Source of the DNA: Coenobita brevimanus
Lineage: Eukaryota > Arthropoda > Malacostraca > Decapoda > Coenobitidae
NCBI GenBank assembly: GCA_032717465.1
Contig: CM064715.1
Span: 33,232,112 to 33,296,111, forward strand
Direction of reading: 5' to 3'
DNA length: 64,000 nucleotides
Shown here: piece after piece, positions 53,137-64,000 of the stretch
Layout: each line of letters begins with the position of its first letter
Position numbering within the stretch: position 1 is the stretch's first letter
The notes under the pieces: generated by a model
The model's database searches: none
The model's input: the letters and a program-made list of their open reading frames with translations, nothing else
Told to the model about the DNA's origin: nothing
Made by a program: the position numbers and the translations under genes

Positions 53137-53269
53137 TCCTTCAAATTTTCAATAGTGCCAGGTGGGGCGCGGCATCACACTGGGACTGCCACTGACACGT
53201 AGCATGGACCTCTCCTGTGTCCCACCCACTGTCAGAAACAAGAGACTACCCACCATGCTATGTCAGTTG

Positions 53270-54490
53270 AGGGTGCAAATCCTTCACACTCAGACACTCT
53301 TTTGGTTACAAAAGGAAGCTTGAGGAGAAGGAGAGGGAGAAGCAGAGCAAGAAGCCGAGGTCCTGCTGGATTCTACCCTGGATCAGCAGGAGACGCCAGT
53401 TTGGACAATGGGAACACCTTAATCAAAAGCTCCTCATGGAAGACAAGAGTTCCTACCAAAATTAACTGTGAATGGACGAGCCCATTTTCAAGGAGGTATT
53501 GGGGAGAACTGAACACCCTATCAAGAAGCAGTACACCTGGTGGACAGAACCAGTGGAGTCAGGACTTCAGCTAGCTATAACATTGCGTTATCTAGCCAAG
53601 GGTGACAGCTACGAAAGTCTCTCATATGCATTCCGAGCTGTGCAAAACACAATCTCCTTCATCATGTCAGAGACCTGCGAGGCAATTATCGTGGAGTATG
53701 TGGAGGAGGTCATCGATTGCCCAAAGACGCCAGATGGATGGAAGAAGGTGGCCAAGGGGTTTGCTGAACGGTGAAACTTCCATAACACCATCGGCACCAT
53801 CGACGGGAAACACATAGTCATGCGTGACCCTGGGAAATGTGGATCCTACTACTACAACTGCAAGGGGTTCCATTTGATTGTCCTCCTGGCAATGGTCGAC
53901 AGTGACTACAAGTTCATCTACACAGATGTTGGTGCAAATGGGACAATGAGTGATGTTGGCATAATCTTGAACACAGACCTGAGGAGCGCCCTGGAAGACA
54001 ACCGCATTGGACTGACCCCTTGACATCCGCTGCCAGGAGATGACCTCCCCGTCTCCTGTTTCATGGTGGGAGACGAAGCCTTTGGCCTGAAGGAGTGGCT
54101 GCAGAAACCCTCCCCTCACAGAGGTTTGACCAGAGAAGAGAGTCTTCAACTACTGACTTTCCAGGGCTAGACGAGTGGTGGAGAATGCCTTTGGCATCTT
54201 CTCCAACAATAGAGTTTAACATTATTTCAACACATTAACTTACCTCATTCATGTTACAGTGTTCGACTTGGCTATACAACCAGAATATGCTCCAAAATCC
54301 ACCAACAACATGTATGCTATTCTAACACGTATGCTGTATCGTTTTTTCCCTAGATTCCATTGCCTCCTGACGACGATGCCTCTCAAGCCAAAAGGAGTCG
54401 AGTCTGCGGTCATGGCCTGCTGCTGCCTCCACAATTTCCTGCGTCTCCAGAATCCCTCTTTTTTTCATTTAAGCTGCAGATGTCACACGA
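53270..54490 (+). pseudogene. Harbinger DDE transposase (HARBI1-like)
   Basis: Cut-and-paste nuclease. Start region SCWILPWISRRRQFGQWEHL near 53350, then MDEPIFKEVLGRTEHP at 53472, LQLAITLRYLAKGDSYESLS (helix-rich N-domain), SETCEAIIVEYVEEV, a TGA near 53772, NTIGTIDGKHIVMRDPGKCG (first Asp), KGFHLIVLLAMVDSDYKFIY, GDEAFGLKEW near 54066 (second Asp), SRARRVVENAFGIF near 54165 (Glu, shifted frame), and ACCCLHNFLRLQNPS at 54415. All three catalytic residues are seen, but there are at least four frame breaks. The family's DDE domain acts together with a MADF/Myb-like partner, here encoded on the other strand. Confidence 0.88.
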
Positions 54491-55476
54491 AATCACTGAG
54501 GGTCAGTGGAGACAGGGCACCCAACTGACATCCTTGGACCACCTGCCAAGGAGCCGAGGCATTACTGGCCCCAAGTTGATCAGGGACCACCTCAAGGATT
54601 ACTACAACTCCCCTCGTGGTGCTGTGGATTGGCAGGACAGGATGGTCAAGTAGGTAAGTACCATTTTTTTTTTTTGTCACCATTATACTCCTTCCACGAC
54701 AATAATACACAATTTTTTTGGGGGGGAAACTATTTTATTTAACTGTAACCATACACAAATTGTAAAAGTACATTATTCACTCTCCTCAGGGGTCGATGAC
54801 CTCGGGGTATTCAGGTCAGTGTAGGCAGGTTGGAATCCCAGCAGAGAACTGCTGAATCACAAGTTCCCAAAGCTGGGGATTTGTGAAGTGCCTGAAGTGG
54901 CTGGTGGGTGGGCAGTCCTTCCTTGCTGCTGGTGTTGTTGCAGTTGCCAGATTTGATGTTCCAGCTGCTGGACATGGGAGTGTGTCGGTGTTGGTGCTGG
55001 TGCTTGGGTTGCAGGATGGGAGTGGCTAGGCGCAAGGGAGGGTCGCGTTTTATGGGTGTGGTTTTTCAGCAAGTCACTGGCCAGGTTCGAAGTTTGCCTC
55101 TGGAAAGTCCTGAACACCTAGCAGAGAGTAGCCAGCTAGTTGGTGTATTGCACCACTACTGCTTCGTGCTCATTGACAGGTCGCAGCAGCGACGCCACCT
55201 GGGTCTGGAGGGTGGTTGTTTCTTGGTACTGCTCTTGCAGCTGCAGTTGGAAAATGATAATCATTAGAGACATAACTCATAAATAAATCTAAATAGTGAA
55301 ATGTAAATTGTGATTTTTACTTTGTGTGCATTGCGTAGATAGTAACTAGTTTTTTACTTTTTTTAAATGCTGATGTTAATACTGTTTTCTTATACTGTAA
55401 ATACATGTTTCATAGCAAGTTTGTCTGATTATTAAAGACACGCAAATAAGGAAAGGTCTCATGATTAACATATTCT

Positions 55477-56269
55477 TTAACCCGCCACATGCCAGCTATT
55501 TTTAGCCCTATTGGTCACCTCTGTGCCAGCCATTTTTTGACCTCTTATTTATTGGCTAAAATGATAGATTTTGATGTGAAAACAACTAATTTCACCATTG
55601 AAATACTCACCAAGCTCAGAAATGGGTTTTATTGAGTCCTGCATACTCGTATACAGGTATTCCTGTTCTCTCATGCTCGCCACGTAAGTGAAAACCGTTT
55701 TCTGTGTAAGGTAGACTCTGGTATTTATGTTGGGAAGGTATAGCAATGTTCAGTACACTTTTCTGATTACTTATTACTTCAACATCTGTCACAATTTGCG
55801 TGTCTGTCTCAAAATGAATGCATTGTCTTACACTTACATGAAGATTGGTACAACCTGACTTCACTATGTACAGTCTTGGCACTTACAAGAAGGTGTTTAC
55901 AGCTTGACATAATTATGTACAGTTTTTACACTTACAAGAAATTATTTACTTGATTTCACTATCTATAGTCCCTTCATGTACGTGAAAATATTTACAACTT
56001 GCCTTCACTATGTACAGCACTGGGTGTGGCACACAAGCAGAGTGAGGCAGAGTGAGTGTGAGGGGGGGAGTGAATGGGTGTATGGCCTTGACTGCCTGAG
56101 GCATGATAGAGGAACAGTTAACATACATGCCTGCCAAGTTTTACCCACAAATCTTGAAAAATATGGTCACAGTGAATGTGTTAATTTTAAACCATTTTAA
56201 AACGGACTGGTACTGAATGCAGATTTTTGTTAGACTATTTTAAAATGACACTGGCAGGCGGTGGGTTAT
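55477..56269. mobile_element. TTAA-ended MITE in Harbinger intron
   Basis: Left TTAACCCGCCACATGCCAGC; right end (minus) TAACCCACCGCCTGCCAG. TTAA at 55477-55480 and TTAT at 56266-56269 suggest a piggyBac-type derivative with one decayed target copy. No coding. Confidence 0.7.
55825..56020. repeat. 4 x about 50-bp tandem repeat
   Basis: Diverged units with CACTTACAAGAA, TTTACAACTTGA and TTCACTATGTACAGT, inside the MITE. Confidence 0.75.
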
Positions 56270-57736
56270 ATGTAACTGCAGGTGTCATTAATAATTTGTT
56301 CTTACCCTATTCAGATCATCAGTGGACATGCTGGTGAAGCCGGTATTCGGAGAGGTTCTTGGCCTCTTCCTCATGGCACCAGTTGATGTGGTGGATGGCT
56401 GTGGTTGCTGAGACAGCTGGTTAGACGGCAGGAACGGCTCATCATCGCCACAGGGTTCCACCTCCACAATGGGGGCTGTGGATGTGAATAGTCAGTCTCG
56501 CTGTGTGGCATGATTTAGAACTTTGAATAACAAGATAAATACCGTAAATATTAATTTAAGTACAAGAAAATTTGTATGGTGAAATTTAAGAAATTAATAA
56601 AAAAGTGGTATTGTATATTTACTTTGTTTAACCTTAAATTTACTTTAAGGATAGCAAATATGTATATTGACAAGAATTTAAAAAAGAAAAGGTTCATTGT
56701 ATTATGACAAGTGTATAACTAAAATAAATTGGTGTACTGTTGACTGGCGGTTGGGACATTGGACAATGTGTGGTCGGAGGAAGTCAAAGCTCTCATAAAT
56801 CCACCTCTCCCGCTCAGTCAGCTCTTTCATATCCACTCTACCCTGGCCAGGGTGGGTGGCAGTGAGACAGCCATACCTCATTCACATGTTACCTAGCCAG
56901 TTCCGAAGCTGACCCACCAAAATGAACAGTGGAAAATTAAACATGCGCACAACACTGTCAAAATGATAAATTTGTATAAACACTGCTCCAGTCACAGTTC
57001 GCCTGCCTGTTATAACAACACTGATACACATGAAATACAATACTTACCAAGAGATGAAGGGTTTATATTAAAATGGATATGATAGTCCACATAACAAGAT
57101 GGAGGGGAAATTGAACATGTGTCATTGCTCACGATAATTTGAGTTCCTTGGCCTTCTCGGCCAGTAGTCGGTTCCGTTCCTCCACGTCCTTGTAGATGGT
57201 CAGCTTCTTGTAGAGTACTCGTGCTTTTTCAGCCACTCAACTAGGTCTTTCTGTTTAAGGATGAGGCTCGGTGAACCAAACCATCTGGTTCTCTTGCCCG
57301 TCTGCCTTGAGTATTCTGGTTCCTCTCCAATTTCCTCAAGGTTGGGGCAGGGCACAACATCCTCCATCTGCTCCTCCATCGGAGATTGGGATCTCGACGC
57401 GCATGGGAGGGGAGGGCTCATGGGTTGCGTCCTCAGTGGCAAAGAGGTCCTCAGGGTATTGCCGGTCCATGGTGAAGGTGTGGAAGGCGTGGCAGACAGC
57501 TGGGGTGATGCGTGGAGGCAGGCAGCCAAGCATGAACTGATGGTAGGCACGGCCCTGTCTTGGTTCATACTCTGCTCCCTTGAGGACCCACAGTTGCCAT
57601 CTGTGTCCAATGTTGCAGATCGCCACCCATGCCAGGCTTCCTGCCAATATTCTTGGCACACTCTGTGCAGTCTTGACTCGGGCATAGCCCAGTCGTCTTG
57701 TGGTCTTGTTGCAGTTGTCACGTGGTCATGAGCCAT

Positions 57737-58113
57737 GATTCCGATTTGCCGAATGGACTGTCAAAATGCATTGCATGGTCATCTCGGGGTCTTGGCATGG
57801 TCTGGTCATGGTCAGCGACTCGCCATGCAGTCATAACTTTTTTTTTGTCGGTACTACATCATGACACGCAACAATCGCATCACGATGCATCTGATTCAGC
57901 TAAGACTGCTTCACGACACTCCCAACTGTGACGCACTTGTGACACAACTTTTGGCAAGTCGTGAGGCCCAACGAGTCATCCCAGTGGCTCATGAGTGCCC
58001 TAATGAGTCCAGGCTTTGGCGGCGAATCAAGAGATGATCGAAGAAAGAATGCATTATGACCGTGACTTGCACCAGAGTTGGACCTTGAGTAGTGTGTGTG
58101 TGACAGGGGCTTT
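57737..58113. other. Harbinger right subterminal region
   Basis: GC/AT-balanced sequence with repeated CATGACACGC- and CGACTC-like words, comparable with the left side at 42180-42420. Ends in the inverted terminal repeat. Confidence 0.6.
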
Positions 58114-58116
58114 TAA

Positions 58117-59500
58117 GGGGGAGAGTTATTGAGATGAAAAGCCTTGACTCCAGCTTGTTGAGAACTGCATGCAGGGAGCCTCTCCACACATGAGAAATGT
58201 ACTCTACGCAGAGGTGAATAAAACCCGTGCATGAAGTCAACCACTGTGCAGGGGTAAAAAAAAAAAGGCAGCTTAGCACACCTAATCTCTTGGAAGCAGA
58301 TTTTACAAGAGAGTAATATTTATGATCTTTCCAAGACACATCCCGAGAGAATGGAACCCCAAGTATGTTTAAACAAAATGCTGGGTTGAGTTGAATATTG
58401 TTAAAAATTAGAGGATGATCCTTCAGAGGATTTTGTCGGATTGGAAGATGTAAGAACTAAGTTTTTGATGCATTAATAACAGCAAGATTATTTGTACCCC
58501 ACAGATATGAACCAAGTAAGGCATTAGGTGTGCTCTATCCTCACCCCTTGTTTGTTGAAGTAACTGCTTAGATGGATGCTGCGGGAAGCAAATGGAAAGG
58601 TGAAGGGTGGAGTCATCAGCATATGAGTGGCTGGGGTTAGATGTACAGCTTAGAAGGTCATTGATGAACAGGTGGAAGAGAGTTGGTGACAGCACAGAGT
58701 CCTGAGGAACATCACTGCTGATAGCTCTAGAAGAAAGCTGGCCATCTTCAACAGCCGCTCTTGAACTACCTGGTACCAGAAATGAGGCTGGGGATGAAGG
58801 CACAAACAGAGAGATAGAAACTGTAAGAGGGCAGTTTGGAAATTAAAAATATATGCCAGACTCGAAAGCCTTTGAGATGTCAAGTGCAATGGCAGAGCTT
58901 TCAATTAAGTCCCGAAAGGAGGATGACCAGGAGTCTGAAAGGTAGTTGAGACGATGGCCAGTGATGCGTCCTTGGCAGAACCCATACTGACGATGGAAAA
59001 GAAGGTTGTGATGGGAAAGATGCTCTTATTTTCTTTTGTTAAGACTAGACCCCAAAACCTTTGAAGTACAGGATGTCAATGGTATTGGGCAATAGTTATA
59101 GGGCTGGGAATGGTTACCCTTCCTTGGGACAGGCTGAATGAGAGCAAACTTCCAGCAAGAAGGAAAGGTGCAAGTTGACTGACAAAGGCTGAGTAGTTTA
59201 CCTATGCACAGAAGCACATTTCTTGAGGACAATAAGAGGGACTCCATCAGGTCCATATGCCTTATTAATTCTGAGGCCAGTGATGGCAGGAAATACGTCA
59301 ACTGAAGATATTTTAATGTAAACCGTGAGGAAGTCAGAGGTGGGAAGTGATGGAGGAACAGGACCAGAATAGTCTAAGGTGGAATTGGATGAGAAAATCT
59401 GAGCAAAGAGTTCTGCTTTATCAGCAGAAAAAATAGCTACAGAACCATCAAAGTGGAAAAGAGGAGGGAAGGATGATGAGTTAAAGTTGTTAGAAAGGTT
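58117..59500 (-). pseudogene. Jockey-like LINE J reverse transcriptase
   Basis: Minus strand, several frames: AYGPDGVPLIVLKKCASVH near 59250, SCWKFALIQPVPRKGNHSQP near 59120 (RT fingers), FESGIYF-type region near 58870 (first Asp region), SSDVPQDSVLSPTLFHLFIN then HSYADDSTLHLS at about 58640 (catalytic YADD intact), and LHAVLNKLESRLFISITLPL to 58117, where the Harbinger end begins. The C-terminus is at 41735-42143. It resembles the BS/jockey class. Dead through frameshifts. Confidence 0.82.
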
Positions 59501-59639
59501 TCTGGCAAGGTGCCAGGAGGACAGGGAAGAACTGAGGTGGAGAGTTCAGAGCATTTAGAACTGCAGCTACTAATACAGCTGCTACCTCTACTACTGCTGT
59601 TGGTGCTTGTGCTACCGCCAGTTGTAGCAGTAGTAGTAG

Positions 59640-59733
59640 AAATGATCCATCCACCCATCCATCATCCAATCCTACGATGCCCCTTTGAGGAGCGTAGGAG
59701 CCCGGAACTAGGGAAGTTGGTCCTGACATTTCT
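59640..59733 (-). mobile_element. SINE-like repeat S, copy 3 (truncated)
   Basis: CATCATCCAATCCTACGATG to GGAAGTTGGTCCTGACATTT matches the 3' end of copies at 22480-22590 and 35062-35150. Ends at the tail of LINE B4. Confidence 0.65.
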
Positions 59734-59741
59734 ATCTATCT

Positions 59742-60520
59742 ATCTATAGCCCGACGCCCTAATCCCGCAAAGGGTGGCCGCAGACAAAACGCCTCCAGGT
59801 CACTCTGTCACCCACCATTTGATTCCCCTCCCCCCAACTCACCCCCCCTCCCTCATATACCTCTCAACTCCATCCCTCCACCTCATCCTCGGTCTACCCC
59901 TCCCTCTCCCTCCCTCCACCTCACCTACATACACCCTCTTAGTCAGTCTTTCATTCTCCATCCTCTCCACATGTCCAAACCACCTCAGTGTATTTCTCCT
60001 AATCTTTTCAACCACATCCACATCTACCCCACAACGTTCCTTCACTTCTTCATTCGTCAACCTGTCCCTCCACGTCACTCCACATGCTCCTCTCAAGTAA
60101 CTCATTTCCACTGCGCTCACTCTTGACTTGTTCCCTTCTTGCAAGGTCCACGCCTCGCTTCCATACGTCAGGGTAGGGATCACAATACCATCATGCAGTG
60201 ACTTCTTAACTTCCATACTCACCTCCCTATTTCTCATCACTGCTTTCAGTGTACCAACAACCTTCCTTCCCTGCTGTACCCTTTCATTTACTTCATCCCC
60301 CAAAGTTCCATCCTTACTCATCACACTACCCAAGTACTTGAATGCACTCACATTCTCCATATCCTCACCATCCAACCTCACTGCACACTCTGTGACTTCA
60401 TTCCTCTCAAACACCATAACTTTACTTTTGTTTACATTAACTTTCAGCTTCCTCCTCCTACACACTGTCCCAAATTCATTCACCAAACCTTGCAACTCCC
60501 ATTCATCTTCACTCAACAAT
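59742..60520 (-). mobile_element. LINE family B copy B4, 5'-truncated
   Basis: Minus strand; 3' end GATTAGGGCGTCGGGCTATAG and TAGA tail. Starts (5') within the catalytic-site region at 60520. Confidence 0.88.
59755..60519 (-). CDS. LINE B RT C-terminal part (partial)
   Basis: Frame of 226 codons (60519-59839), open, from LSEDEWELQGLVNEFGTVC just past the FADD box through SVMSKDGTLGDEVNERVQQG, GACGVTWRDRLTNEEVKERC, RRNTLRWFGHVERM and GRGRGRPRMRWRDGVERYM. Stop codons appear only near 59838. The RT active site and everything upstream are missing, so it has no enzymatic role. Related most closely to B2. Confidence 0.82.
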
Positions 60521-60525
60521 ATTTA

Positions 60526-60801
60526 ATGAGTGATAATAATAATAATAATAATAATATGTAACTTCAGTGATGATGATGTTTAATAGAGTAATAGATGATT
60601 AAGAATTATTACCATTATTTCTTACATCCTGGAGAATGATTATTCTGACTCTTTTGCATTACGACAGATTATCGGAGGATTAGGAAGGTGGATCTGAGCC
60701 TGCTGCCGCCACACTCTAATCCTAAACTTATGTCAGCTGAGATACAGATATTAATATTTAGACCAAATTGCTAAAAGTGGATCTTCATGTACAGTACGTT
60801 A

Positions 60802-60884
<83 letters not shown>

Positions 60885-60935
60885 CACTGTTGGTCTGTAT
60901 ACAGTAAATAATTACGTGTATGTGTGGATTTTAGA

Positions 60936-60977
<42 letters not shown>

Positions 60978-63290
60978 TGATAGCAAAATTATAATAAGAT
61001 CGGCTCATCTCTCTAGTAATGCACTGAGAGTCACATTACTGAGAAATGCGGTGATCATTTCCTACTCTTTCCCAACCCATTAACTAACTCTCTCAACCAC
61101 AGATAACTAACTTTCTATGACTTTTCTTTAAGCCTAACTCACCTTCAGTTCAGAAGCTTGTAGACTTGGACGAAATAGTTGCAGCCAAAAACCAAGAAAC
61201 GGAGCCTCAGCGAGACAGTACCAACAGAGATCGAGGGGAGAGAGATGTGGGGAGGGGGGAGAATCGTCCGTTTATCGTTTACAGGTTCCCTGCACCTATA
61301 GTGCAGGCCGAGCCATACATTAGCCCGGTCAGTGGGGTATGAGTTGATTAAAAAATTTTAAGGTGGGAGGACAGGACCTGGGGATTGCCCAGCACACACG
61401 CCCTGTCTCCTGACTGGCTTTGTGGTGTGTGTGGGGGGGAGAATGAAAGGTGACAAACATAATTTTCATGTGACTTTAGCTGCAATGGGAGGAGAGAGGA
61501 AGCCATTATTATTTCCAAGTGTATAACCCCTCAGAAGCAGTATTGCGCCCTATACCGTGGTTCATATTCTGAAACGTGTGAAGCATACTGAAACATCGTG
61601 ATCCCTAGTTTCTTTACTCCCCTCGCTCGAGGGAAGTCGAAACCAGGGCTAAAGTAAGGTCAGGCGAGCCGAAATGGCTAGTCCTGCAGTCTGATAATGG
61701 TTCACGATGACAGAATGACCTTGTACATCAAGCCCGACATTGTTACGCACGCCTACCACATAACCACAGTATTGGAATATGACTGAAAACTGTCTTGAAA
61801 TGCACTCCATGGATGAATCTCGCTTTCCCATGCATGATGAGAACACGGTTCCTGCCTGAACTATATTTTCCAGACTGTTCACAGTATTCCCGCAGCAGCC
61901 TTGTAGACTGTGATTGTTACTGCAGTAAAGCAGTTAATTCAAGTAATATCGTGTTGTATCATAATGTCAGTACGGAAATTATTCACATTTTTTTTTTTTT
62001 TTTTTTTCTGATTTCAATTCTTTTTTTTTGGACCTAGCCAGTCGCTGTTTTGAAATTAACTTGGTGCTTCGAGAACACTGAACACTCGGAAAGTGATACT
62101 TCGGACAGGAACCATGTTTATATCATGCTTTGAAATGTATTCATGTTGCCACTGAGTAACATATTCAATGCAGAAGAGCCAGCTTTCAGAGAAGGATTTA
62201 ATGACGGGTGTATGTAACTCTTTCTGTTCGAAAAGCATATCCTGTGTTAATTTTTGGTCAGCAAGAAAATGACAACAGATCCATCTGTGAATGAGAATTT
62301 CAAATTAATCGCATGCCGAGTCCGCGAAATTTTTTTATAACAATACTCTAGCAAGAACAGAATGTCAGGCACTCGTATACTTTTTAGAGGAAAGTACAGT
62401 AATGGTAGAGAAACATTTTGTTCATTTATCAGACTTTACAAATCCCATTTGTCTCTCCTTAACAAGTCATCCGTAGGGAAGGTATTTCAGCTTTCCAAGC
62501 TACTGGTTCAAAAAAATTTCCAGCTGGCTTGTCAACTAAAGGAGGCGGAAACGGTAACATGGGGTAGTGGTGGTGGAGAGAGAGAGAGAAATGTATGACT
62601 TGGTAGGGAAGTAATTTTTTTTTCTGCCCTTCTGTCCGCTGCACATGATATGATTAAGGAGGAAATCATTCTTACCTCAAAGTATTTGCCGCTTCACCGC
62701 AATGACCAATTATTATACCAGTAAAACGCCTTTGTCGGCGATGTACGAGAGAGGCCATTTAAATCTGAAAGCAGTGAAATGTCACCTTACACCCCGAAGA
62801 TGCCTAGAGCATATTGGTGACTATCTACCTACCAAGTTTCGTGGCTGTACAACAAACTGTCTGGCCTGTGGCCCTATTTTAAAGATTTTCGACATGCTGC
62901 ACTTGGCACTTGTCGCGTGCCACGTGCATTGCCGGGGTATGATGAAATGTCAAAAAAAAAAAAAAAAAAAAAAAAATCTCAAAGAACGGGGCTACCAAAT
63001 GATGCAAGCCACGCAGTGATCGGCCCTGTGGTTGCTGAGATATATGCTTCTCAGAAGCTTTACGGTCGAGCCGAGTTAGGCGGGGCTGGGTTGGGCCCCT
63101 GATGTGTGAGAAAATGTCACTACTTGACGAGAGACTCGCAAGGGCTTCTCTCTCGCTCATAACTTTTCCTACAACTAAGCATTTGTTAATCGCTCAGCTC
63201 AGGGGAAATTTCTCATGCTGGTTGGGTAAGATGTCTATCGGTCTGTCTATTAGAAGCCTTTATCCGAAAAGAGGTGGTTACCAATCTATT
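60526..63290. other. No gene; simple repeats
   Basis: (AAT)n at 60533-60556, (GT)n at 60803-60881, (CT)n at 60937-60977, T runs near 61990 and 62020, A run at 62952-62977. Frames here are short or low complexity. A small hairpin CTGCAC..GTGCAG lies near 61290. I recognise no RNA gene or coding domain. Confidence 0.6.
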
Positions 63291-63294
63291 GTTG

Positions 63295-63630
63295 CTTGCC
63301 CTCCGCCGTCAGGTTGTCCTCTCTACAACTCACGTCCCCTATACCTCTGTTACCAATCCCACTATCTTATTATCGATCCCTCATCCTCTCTACCCATCTA
63401 CCTCACTATCTCACTCACATACACCCTCTTAAGTAGTATCGGTTTTCATTCTCACCTCATGGCCAACCTGTCCCAAAGTACTATTCATGCAGCCAGCATA
63501 TCCACAGCAGCACCACAAAGCTCCTTCATTTCCACAGTAGTCCGCTTGTCTCTACATATTTCAACATCCTCCCCTTATGTGATTTCACTTCCATTCCTTG
63601 CACTTTTGGCTTATATCTTTCATTAATCCC
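63295..63630 (-). pseudogene. Highly degenerate LINE B-type C-terminus
   Basis: Minus strand keeps the layout of family B (VQGMEVKSHKG, then a region aligned to LTNEEVKERCG, then RYYLRGYM and VERMRD) with many stops. An old copy. Confidence 0.55.
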
Positions 63631-63635
63631 ATAGT

Positions 63636-63709
63636 ATGATGGGCTTTCATAAACCGAATAAAATCATCTAAAGTTATCGTACTGACGAAGTAAAATGAAG
63701 GCCCGTCAT
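63636..63709. repeat. Short hairpin element
   Basis: ATGATGGGCTTTCAT and ATGAAGGCCCGTCAT are inverted copies (about two mismatches) 44 bp apart. Possibly a mini-MITE. Confidence 0.4.
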
Positions 63710-63712
63710 GTT

Positions 63713-64000
63713 ATAAAATTTCACCGTAATTATCTGTACAGATGTTTCCTACTATTCCTCTTATTCGGATATTCTAAACTCATTAATTCGTCTCATTCTT
63801 TCCCTGGTTTCTGCCTCAGAGTCACACTTTCATTTTTAATTCTTTGGTTTTATTTTCGAGGCTACACGCTTTATTCCCTGTTTTTTTCTTTTGTCTCTAC
63901 TCTGCTCATCCATTTTTCTCTCCAGTTACAAGTATCCTTCTCTTTCCATTTTTCGTCGTTTCTCTCGGCTTCTCTCTTGCCATTTTACCCCATTCTTTTC
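63713..64000. other. No gene seen
   Basis: T-rich sequence to the window end; nothing recognised. Confidence 0.5.

Larger units (their letters stand above)
47070..53200 (-). mobile_element. LINE family E, two-ORF, split by LINE B
   Basis: Near full-length non-LTR retrotransposon on the minus strand, with ORF1 (PHD finger, coiled coil, RNA-binding-like domain), ORF2 (endonuclease, RT, Cys-rich end) and a TAGA tail. Interrupted at 47963-49539 by LINE B1b with a 12-bp target duplication and at 50138-50214 by (TA)n. All frames degenerate. Confidence 0.85.
54790..57736 (-). pseudogene. Harbinger MADF-like partner gene, four exons
   Basis: DNA-binding partner of the transposase. Exon 1 is about 57736-57133: FGSPSLILKQKDLVEWLKKH then, after a one-base shift, LYKKLTIYKDVEERNRLLAE, like the MADF/SANT start; donor TTATC|GTGAGC. 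Exon 2 starts at 56954 after TTTTGACAG: VVRMFNFPLFILVGQLRNWL, one TGA, then MKELTERERWIYESFDFLRP. Exon 3 is 56475-56306 (PIVEVEPCGDDEPF to STDDLNR; donor GTAAGA). Exon 4 begins 55240 after CTGCAG (LQEQYQETTTLQTQVASLL, coiled coil) with a TAG at about 55129, and runs to about 54790. The exon 3-4 join keeps frame. Intron 3 holds a MITE. The exon 2 donor is uncertain. Confidence 0.68.
42147..58113. mobile_element. PIF/Harbinger-family transposon, split by later insertions
   Basis: Left end AGCCCTTGCCACACACATGC, right end (minus strand) AGCCCCTGTCACACACACAC, both followed inward by ACTCAAGGTCC. TAA at 42144-42146 and at 58114-58116 fits the 3-bp target of this family; two extra T's lie at the right end. 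Own sequence is 42147-42591 and about 53200-58113, near 5.4 kb. It carries a DDE transposase gene (+) and a MADF-like gene (-), the two-gene layout of the superfamily. The middle is filled with retroviral and LINE sequence. Confidence 0.88.

Overview
This looks like eukaryotic, very repeat-rich nuclear DNA from an arthropod, most likely a decapod crustacean. The grounds are the absence of any prokaryotic gene organisation, long (TA)n, (CT)n, (GT)n and (TAGA)n microsatellites, short interstitial TTAGG runs of the arthropod telomere type, tRNA-derived SINE-like repeats, and nested RTE/jockey LINEs with piggyBac, hAT, Merlin and PIF/Harbinger DNA transposons. The taxon is an inference. I find no clear single-copy host gene. 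Almost every long open frame belongs to a mobile element, and most are broken.

Layout. 1-3683: LINE family B (B1a) carrying a LINE family A insertion (A1) with a 10-bp target duplication. 4368-5198: MITE with 31-bp inverted ends. 5340-15116: two RTE (BovB-like) LINEs tail to tail, the first split at a TTAA by a 3.65-kb piggyBac element (7399-11050). 15117-21250: head-to-tail array of family A LINEs separated by (TA)n. 21251-24668: SINE-like repeats, a LINE end and an A/B chimeric LINE. 24927-26317: a hAT MITE with perfect 8-bp target duplication and a second MITE. 26732-33694 (X1): a repeated unit with a GC-rich cassette encoding a Y-box-like cold-shock-domain protein and a second unknown protein, further split by a LINE B copy and a Merlin transposon. 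34837-39084: a 4.25-kb hAT-like element with its own load of repeats. 39200-40825 (X2): a second copy of X that lacks the cassette, the LINE and the Merlin, and contains a 243-bp near-perfect palindrome.

41735-59500: a jockey-like LINE split by a PIF/Harbinger element (42147-58113). That element is itself filled by pieces of an endogenous errantivirus-like retroelement (gag knuckle, intact env-like ORF, LTR pieces, tRNA-Leu primer binding site, pol fragment) and by a two-ORF LINE (family E, ORF1 with a PHD finger) that carries another LINE B. The Harbinger element retains both a DDE transposase gene and an opposite-strand MADF-like gene with recognisable introns. 59640-64000: a SINE, a LINE B end, microsatellites, and a degenerate LINE end.

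The window is best read as layers of insertion. Target duplications and the X1/X2 empty-site comparison let several layers be ordered in time. The least explained item is the cold-shock-domain cassette inside repeat X. The best preserved reading frame is the 533-codon env-like gene.
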